From: Limnomonas spitsbergensis | Lineage: Eukaryota > Chlorophyta > Chlorophyceae > Chlamydomonadales | Reading direction: 5' to 3' | Assembly: GCA_037349105.1 (NCBI GenBank) | Contig: JAYJMM010000119.1 | Coordinates: 1,127,001 to 1,191,000 of the forward strand | Length of the DNA stretch: 64,000 nucleotides | Shown: one piece after another, positions 57,800-64,000 of the stretch | How positions within the stretch are numbered: the stretch's first letter is position 1 | How the letters are laid out: every line of letters begins with the position of its first letter | The notes under the pieces: generated by a model | Database searches by the model: none | Told to the model about the DNA's origin: nothing | The model's input: only the letters and a program-made list of their open reading frames with translations | Translations under genes and position numbers: made by a program

Positions 57800-59100
57800 A
57801 TGTGTAACTTACAGGTCCCTATTATCCGGGTTCCATAAATTTCGGCACGAGCCTGCTTGTCACGGTATAATGTAGTATACGTGCCAAAACCGTAGGGACC
57901 GCTACTGCGGCCCCGGAGACTCCGTAGCTTCCTTGCGGAGCCCCCCTTTTAGGGTCAGAAGCCCAGCTTCCCACTTTCGGGTAGATCTGAGGCCAAGATT
58001 TCCCTTACCTTAGTAATGAGGGCTTGCCGGGACATTGTATCCCGGCTTGCCCACTGTCCCTTACTTCGTTCCTTTTAATTGGACAGACCTCTAATTGTAA
58101 ACAGCACCGGCCAGTATCCAGGATATGCCCAGTGAAGAGCATTAAGTCAGTACCACGTCAACAGTCAAGCCTAGATCAGCTACCCAGCCGACATAGCAAG
58201 CTTAAGACTCCCTAGCAAGATGCCCTACTCGACCTAGGACTACGTCCGCAGTCTACGTCTAAGGCATCCCCCGCATCACGCGGTAAGTGACCCAGTTCGG
58301 CTTACCCGGTTCGCTACCAGGAAAGCCTGAAGTCTAGCTCTACGAGTGCTGCTCCGTGTCTGTCATCTAGAAGTTCCAGCCACAGCTTAACGCGCCGCGC
58401 ATCCGCGGCCAGCGTGTAGTCGCTGAGTCCGCCCGTAGGCGTCCGCCACTTAGTGGGGAAGAAGTCCGCCACGGACCCGAAGCAAACCTCACGTGTCCAA
58501 TTAAAAGGAACGAAGTGGGATAGGCCTGATCAGCCTGACTCATCGAATTCTGCTGAGGGTGCATGTGCTGTGAGGACTGGAATTTTTTCTACATGACCAA
58601 CGGATCCGCCTTGGACAGCTAGAAATCACTGAGCAGAGAATTCGACATAGAGATTCCAAGCTAATACCTGCTCACGAAGGGTGTGGCAACCCAGAAGCAG
58701 ACGTCGCTTGAAGATCAGGCTGTGGAGTTATAAACCCAGCTGATAGTGCCTGTGCACCTGGACTGCATTTGTGGTGCAGTGCACCACCCACGTGTTAACA
58801 GAAGTGAGCAAGGATCTGGGATCCAAGTTTAAAAACAGGCAACCCAAGGCTGTGTGCAGGAAGCATTCGGAGCTGCAGAGCTTGAGCGGAAGCTGCGCGA
58901 CGGATCGGCAGGAAGCAGACGAGCCCAGCGATCCAGAAGGTGGGAAATAGGCGAGGGAAATTCCGCCAGACCCGCATGATAGGATTTAATACCCGTGCTT
59001 GACCGTCTGGCAAGGCCTAACCAGCCTGCAGAAGGTAGAGGAGAGCGGAAGCAAGCTGTAAGCTGGCGCCCGGTTGCTGTGAGCCCACACAGTCAAACAG
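57800..59100 (+). other. Probable LTR / 5' untranslated region of the retrotransposon
   Basis: About 1.3 kb without coding potential immediately before the gag frames. TGGCGCCCGG at 59066 resembles a tRNA primer-binding site and would place the LTR end near 59065, but it is not followed by a clear tRNA match. Exact LTR ends cannot be set because the 3' LTR is outside the window. Confidence 0.3.
58063..58516. repeat. Perfect 23-bp inverted repeat, 408 bp apart
   Basis: ACTTCGTTCCTTTTAATTGG and three more bases at 58063-58085 are the exact reverse complement of 58494-58516. It lies inside the presumed LTR/5' region of the retroelement and could be the ends of a small inserted element or a large stem. 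Confidence 0.85.
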
Positions 59101-59685
59101 GTGCAGCTGTTCAGCGTAATTAGCAATATGCAGGAGGCAATCGTAGATCCCAACCGCCACCAGCACCCAGATACTGCAAGACGCAGTGGTCGGGTGAGGG
59201 GGAAGGAACCAGGGGAGGATCCCATGACACCCATAAATGCGGCTGTGGCCGAGGAAGCTATGCAAATTGCCCTTGGATTGTCCGGAGATGACTATGCAGT
59301 GGTGGGGGAGAACAAGGCCCTGGCGGTCGAAGGTTCTCCTGCCTTGGATGCGGGTATGGTGCATGTTGAAGTGACACGCAGGGGTATCGGACGAGGCGGC
59401 ATTGCGCGCATTCCACCTGGGCTGAGCCATGAGGAGGAGCAGTGGCCAGTGCCTGGACCCGACATCGGAGCCACCCACTGTGAGGTCTTGGACCGGTGGT
59501 GTTGGAGATGGGTGGCGGGCCAGCACGACCTCCAGATGACCTGCCTGAACAAGCAGGAGTGGAGGGAGTCGATGCTGAGCCGCACCCCCAGGCCCCTGTC
59601 AAGAGGGAAGCCAGGGAATCCCAGCCTGAACCCGCAGTGGTCAGAGGGTAAAGAGGAGCGGTCCAGCCAGCAGCGGTCAAGATAG
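59101..59685 (+). pseudogene. gag N-terminal fragment
   Basis: The frame reads HPDTARRSGRVRGKEPGEDP and AVAEEAMQIALGLSGDDY, similar in character to the start of algal LTR-element gag proteins. It loses frame near 59480-59690. Confidence 0.45.
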
Positions 59686-59735
59686 AGCTGACAAGATCCA
59701 TCGAACAGCAGATCCAAAGGGAGTCAGCAGAAACA

Positions 59736-60734
59736 GTGGTGAGCCTGCGGGATCTGCAAAGACGCAGCGACCCACAGGCCGTGGCGACGCCAGCCGCTCC
59801 AGTAGGGCAGCCATGGGCTGAACTGGCCGCCAAGGAGGAGCCGCCAGATCCGCGCAGCGGGATGCAAGCGCCAAGGGGAATGCCACCAAGGCCGGAGCTG
59901 CATAGGATGAAGCAGACATGACCATTCCGTATCCCAGCAGGAGAAACAACCAAAGCGTCGACATACGGCACACCCCTGTCCAGGTTCCCTACCAGCGCAA
60001 GCGGGCAAAGGCAGAAGGCTGTGGCCGGACACGACAGCAAGGAAACGAGGGGCGACAGCCAAGCTGACAGCCTGTACGGGTACTTCAGCAACCCGGTGTG
60101 GACGCCTACCCCAGGGGAGCGGTATCCAGAGGTGGGGGAGCACTCGGGGAGCATTGTCCAGCCAGATCCGGCGGTGCAACCAGCGGGAGAGCTTCTACCG
60201 ATCGGATGGGCGGGCATCCTGCAGTGGGCAGCACGGCTGTGGCAGCAAGTGTGCTCCAGGTGCTTCGCCCACCTCAGTGATCAGACCCGGGCCATAGAGG
60301 AGTTCCGAAGCCACCACCTGGCAGAATGGGCAACAAAGGCCATCATGGGCATCCCCCACACGGGGCAAGACAGGGCGACGTTGCTAGCAGCCCTACGCAG
60401 GGTGTCCAAGGGAGCAGCAGGGCCAGAGGCGGCCCTAGCGGTTAAGGCCTTCGCGGACGAATGGTGCAACGGCACGGCAGGGGATCAGGAGGAACCCGAA
60501 TCCGAGCAAGAGGAAGAGTGGGAAGGATTCGAGGCGTCCAGGCTGCAGCCAGACGACCGCAGGGAGGTGCGAAGGTGGCAGGAGCAGACAGAAGGAGCGG
60601 CCACAGCCACCAGCCAAGCCAGATGGGAACGTCTGGAGGCCAGCAGTGAGCCCAGCCTCAGGAACCAGCGGCTGGATGTAGGCCAAGCAGCCCCGCAGCC
60701 AGCGAGCAGCCAAGGACAACCAGTCTACAGCTAG
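59736..60734 (+). pseudogene. gag middle fragment
   Basis: Reads AGILQWAARLWQQVCSRCF, AIEEFRSHHLAEWATKAIMG and an acidic stretch (QEEPESEQEEEWEGFEAS). One internal stop near 59921. Probably the structural part of gag. Confidence 0.45.
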
Positions 60735-60793
60735 CCAGGGCAGCAGAGCAGGGCTCAGCGCCTAGAAGGGCCAGCAGGCAAGAGTCCCAGTCT

Positions 60794-61615
60794 ATGCTGC
60801 GCATCGTGGACAACAAGGAACACAGCAGCCAAGAGGGCCAGGTGGATCATATTGCTGAATTCCTGCGGGGCCAAGCAGCCCAAACGGGGAACAGGACGGA
60901 CAGGAGGAGCCATTGTCCCAGCCAAGAAAAGAGGATCGTGCAGGAAATCGAGCCAGCAAGTACCACTGGGAGAGGCGGCCCGCAAAGACAGGAAAGCAGG
61001 GACGATGACCTGTCAGTTTCCGAGGCAAGGGAGTACAGTGGAGGGACGCAGCCAAGCAGGCCCAGCAGTCACCAGCCAGGAAGGCAGGCAAAGTCAGAGG
61101 AGAATAGAAACCAAGAGCCCGCGATGCAGCCTTCAGGGGGCGGCAGCCGCCCCATAAGCATGGCAAGCAAGTGGCCATCTGGGGACGGGCAGCCCCAGCG
61201 AAGTGCAGACCGCAGAGACCAAAGGGGCCAGCGCAGGCGAAACCCAGCCAGAGGCGGAGGTGGCGGATCTGGCTCGGACCCCAGCCAGTCAGACTCGGAG
61301 GACACGGAGGGACGCAGCCCAGGCTCCATCAGGGAATCCATGAGACAAGAAAGGGAAAGGATAGCCCTGGAGCAGGCGGAGACGCACATACAGCTGCAGA
61401 AACAGACTATCCTGCAGCTGGCCAGAGGAACCCGGTTCACCAAGATCCCCACCATCCAAGGCAACGTGCCAGTACTGGACATGTCCCAGCCAGGGGCGGT
61501 CGCAGCCAGACAGTACTGCCAGGCTTGCAGCTCATGGGGCTCGCACAACCGTCTGGCTTTATCTGACGAGCCGCCAGCCCTGGCAGTGGTGGCAGGAGAG
61601 ATCGCGGGGTCTTGA
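60794..61615 (+). pseudogene. gag linker fragment, charged
   Basis: Arg/Glu/Ser/Gln-rich, with RESMRQERERIALEQAETHI near the end (coiled-coil-like). Ends at TGA 61613-61615; a second stop follows near 61696. Confidence 0.4.
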
Positions 61616-61698
61616 CAGTCCCCCTCCGCCATGGCTATGTTGGTCCGCTCATTGGTGGGCATGTGGACTGCCAAGCCAGCCTACGTGGCGCCGCTGTA

Positions 61699-63549
61699 GG
61701 TGGCCATTCGATCAGCGCCCCAAGGAAACAAAGCCTCCCGGGAGGTTGAGCGGATCCAGGAGGCGTGGACGCCTCCGGTGGTCGGGACGCCAAGCGAGGT
61801 GTCCCTGCTCACCCTGTGGATCAGGGTGGTGCAGAAAGAGGTAAGCAAGCCAACTTCAGACGAGAGGGCAGCGGTCCGGCGGAGCTGCTGCAGATCTCTA
61901 GGGACGCGGTTGACCACTTCGGCAGGAGGCATTCGGTGGCCCACATGTTCTATGAAGGGCTGCCAGGGGCGGTCAGGGTCAAGCTGGCCGCATTCATCAT
62001 GACCGTGCCAGGCTACCTGAACATGACAGACGAGGGGCAGGTGGAAGTAATGACGCAGCATGTACTGCTGTGGGAGAGGTTCGCCCTGGAATTGGGAGAC
62101 CTGGCTGCCCTGGATACCAGGCAAGGGCCAGGCGACGAGCACCAGAGAGGCCAGGGGGAGCAGCAGGCGGGACGCGGCAGACGCGATAGGCCAAGTCAGT
62201 GGGAGGCCAGGCCTAGATTGGATGGGCCAGGTGCTGCGCCCTTCCTGAGCAACCAGCCTGCCAGGCAGGAAGGGAGAGCCAAGGGGGTCACATGGGCCGA
62301 CCAAGCCACAGCCTTGACGACCAGCACCCACAGCGCTGGGGGTGCCCCCAAGGCCTGCTTCCAATGCGGCAGCCTGGACCACCTGGCAAGGGACTGCAGG
62401 ATTCCCAGGGCTAGAGACGAACGCCGCCCGGCTCCCCTGGCCACGGCCATTGCTACAGGGCAGGCCAGGCCGCCGCAGCAGCCGTACCCGCAGCCACCAA
62501 GGCCGCTCGGGCAGCCTGCCAGCAGAAACTATGACAGAAACCAAGGCGGCAAGCCATTCCCAAGGCAACCGCAGGGGCAGGCGGGGCATGGTCAGGAGGC
62601 AGCTCACATGTCCCACCTCTCCGGCCCCTCAGAGGTAGCAGAGCCCGATGGGTGGCACCAGACGGTTGCCGAAATACTGAGCAAGTCAGTCGCCTTGCTG
62701 ACGCAGGTCGGGCTCACGCCCAGGCCTGGGGAATACAAGCTGGCAGCTCACAACGCCAGGCCTCGGTCCTTCAGGCCCTCATCTAGCAGTGAGGAGGAGA
62801 CAGAACCGCTAGTTATTGAGCGAGTTTCCAGGAAAGGAGCCAAGAGACTTGCGTTAAGTCGGCTAGCTGACGGTCTGTGTGATCTCCGCGCGCAGGTGGT
62901 TTACCTTAACGAGAGGATCACGGCCCTGGCGCACACTACCATGCCTATGGGGACCACACCCGTCCGCGGTGAGCCTGGCTGGGTTGGTCGTGGGCGCTCG
63001 GTCGCCATCAGTCCTAGGCTGCAGTACTTCAAAAATGACAGGCGTGACTACAGCCAATGTGTGGGCCTCATGGTCAAAGGGAAGGTGCTAGTTGCCCAGA
63101 AGGCACTGATGGACACAGCTTGCTCTTGCCATGTCATCACCGTCAATTTCGCCGAGAAGCTAGTGGCCATGGGGGCCAAGCTGGTCCTGACAGACGAGAA
63201 AATCAGGACCACCGACAATGCTGGCGCTGACCTGCACGGGATCCTCTTCATCTATGTCGTGTACGGGTACGGGAGCCCGAACGCAATCGTGGAAAAGGCG
63301 GCGGTCAGGGTGGTAAAAACTCCCCCTGACGCGTATGAGCACCTGGTAGGGAACCCCGAGTACCTCAAGTACGGGGGGATCCTGGAGGCTGTGGGGCGTT
63401 TGTCCTTGTTCCCCCAGGAGGGCCGACGGGCTGACCCTACCGCTAGTGCTAGCCTCCCCAGCAGGGGGCCACCAGGCGGCAGCAGCAGCGTGGACCGGCT
63501 TGGACGACCCCGACTTGGTGCCCGGGGAGTGGCCCGCAAACTGGGATGA
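61699..63549 (+). pseudogene. gag capsid, CCHC zinc knuckle and retropepsin-like protease
   Basis: The frame has a capsid-like helix set (ELLQISRDAVDHFGRRHSVA, MFYEGLPGAVRVKL). The knuckle at 62356-62397 has all four ligands in CX2CX4HX4C spacing (CFQCGSLDHLARDC). A protease-like stretch follows: ALMDTACSCHVITVNF, where DTA replaces the usual DTG/DSG, then the hydrophobic GILFIYVVYGYG. The upstream 60 residues fit better in another frame (EVSLLTLWIRVVQKEVSKP), implying a frameshift near 61870. After about 63410 the next frame takes over (LTLPLVLASPAGG, LDDPDLVPGEWPANWDEES). Confidence 0.65.
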
Positions 63550-64000
63550 GGAAAGCCCAGACCTAACCCCGCATTGTGCCATGGTGACAGGTACAGGAGC
63601 CAATCGACAGCAGCAAACGACTGTGGCTGCGGTCCGCGTCACTCGCCTGCCCGCGGCGGAGGCACCTGCGGCAGCACCAAAGGGGGACACCCAGGCCAAG
63701 GCAAAAGAAGGCGGCGGTGCAGGAGCCGATGAGGAGTGCCAGCGGACAAGACAAAAGGGGGCCATCCCCGCAGCCGTGCCGGGGGCCGGGCAGGCTGGCA
63801 AGGCCACTGTCCGGGCCTGCCCAACGCCAGCAGGCCAGGACGGTACCAGGGGTACCGGGGGCCGGCCCGCCTGCCAGGACAAGGACGGCGACACCCTGGG
63901 CCCCTCAGTAGCAACACGGGACAAGGCAAGGTTAGCCATGGAGCAGGAACACGCAGCCCGGCAGGAGGTCAGGAGTACCTTGCGGAAGCAAAGCGACGGC
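63420..64000 (+). pseudogene. Post-protease part of the retroelement, open to window end
   Basis: The frame starting around 63420 reads WTGLDDPDLVPGEWPANW and then an Ala/Gly/Arg-rich stretch (GADEECQRTRQKGAIPAAVP). No stop is met before the window end, and no reverse transcriptase motif has appeared yet. Confidence 0.4.

Larger units (their letters stand above)
59101..64000 (+). mobile_element. LTR-type retrotransposon, gag-protease part, broken and cut by window end
   Basis: Successive plus-strand frames: 59101-59685, 59736-60734 (with a stop near 59921), 60794-61615, about 61700-63549, then about 63420 to the window end. They are out of frame with one another and separated by stops, yet the composition (Gln/Glu/Arg-rich) is continuous. 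Order is gag matrix-like, capsid-like (AVDHFGRRHSVAHMFYEGLP), CCHC knuckle, then a protease. The polymerase would lie beyond 64000. Frame breaks at about 59690, 60735, 61616, 61697, 61870 and 63410 suggest a degenerate copy; short introns are a less likely explanation. Gypsy or Copia cannot be decided without the polymerase. Confidence 0.75.

Overview
This is nuclear DNA from a eukaryote, most likely a flagellated core chlorophyte (green alga, Chlamydomonadales-like). The evidence is: GC-rich coding exons split by many introns with CAG|GTGAGC or CAG|GTGGGT type splice sites; TGTAA-type poly(A) signals after the gene ends; two genes related to ciliary or centriolar proteins; very repeat-rich introns with TTTAGGG/TTCAGGG-like telomere-type tracts. 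The repeat load resembles what is reported for Haematococcus-type genomes, but I cannot name the species.

Layout. (1) 557-7000, minus strand: an F-box/leucine-rich-repeat gene in seven exons, with minisatellites in two introns. (2) 7001-13051: intergenic, made largely of decayed mobile-element pieces, including the 3' end of a LINE with a zinc-finger-like RT tail (10520-11046) and one copy of a dispersed repeat also seen at 49.6 and 57.6 kb. (3) 13052-44627, plus strand: a 31.6-kb gene that I reconstructed as 25 phase-consistent exons (1529 codons). It encodes a TOGARAM1/crescerin-family protein with three TOG (HEAT-like) domains, which in other eukaryotes regulates axonemal microtubules. Its introns hold a 6.1-kb C-rich 16-bp satellite (19375-25500), a 3.8-kb G-rich array (27105-30900), a 43-bp array of about 30 copies (41330-42650), and small tandem copies of exon-intron junctions. 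(4) 44628-47233: tail-to-tail intergenic spacer with a tRNA-derived SINE whose 3' tail matches the LINE 3' end of region 2. (5) 47234-56466, minus strand: a ten-exon gene (1253 aa) for a coiled-coil protein ending in a CEP164-type WW module. (6) 57.8 kb to the window end: the 5' part of an LTR-type retrotransposon with gag, a CCHC zinc knuckle and a retropepsin-like protease, broken by stops and frameshifts and running off the window.

The two central genes lie tail to tail and both look ciliary, although proximity alone does not show that they work together. The most unusual signal is that the TOGARAM1-like gene repeatedly carries tandem copies of its own splice junctions: decoy 3' splice sites upstream of at least four exons, and decayed copies of a 5' splice site downstream of one. 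This suggests that its introns grew by junction duplication. Exon models were read by eye; they are supported by splice consensus and unbroken phase, not by transcript data.
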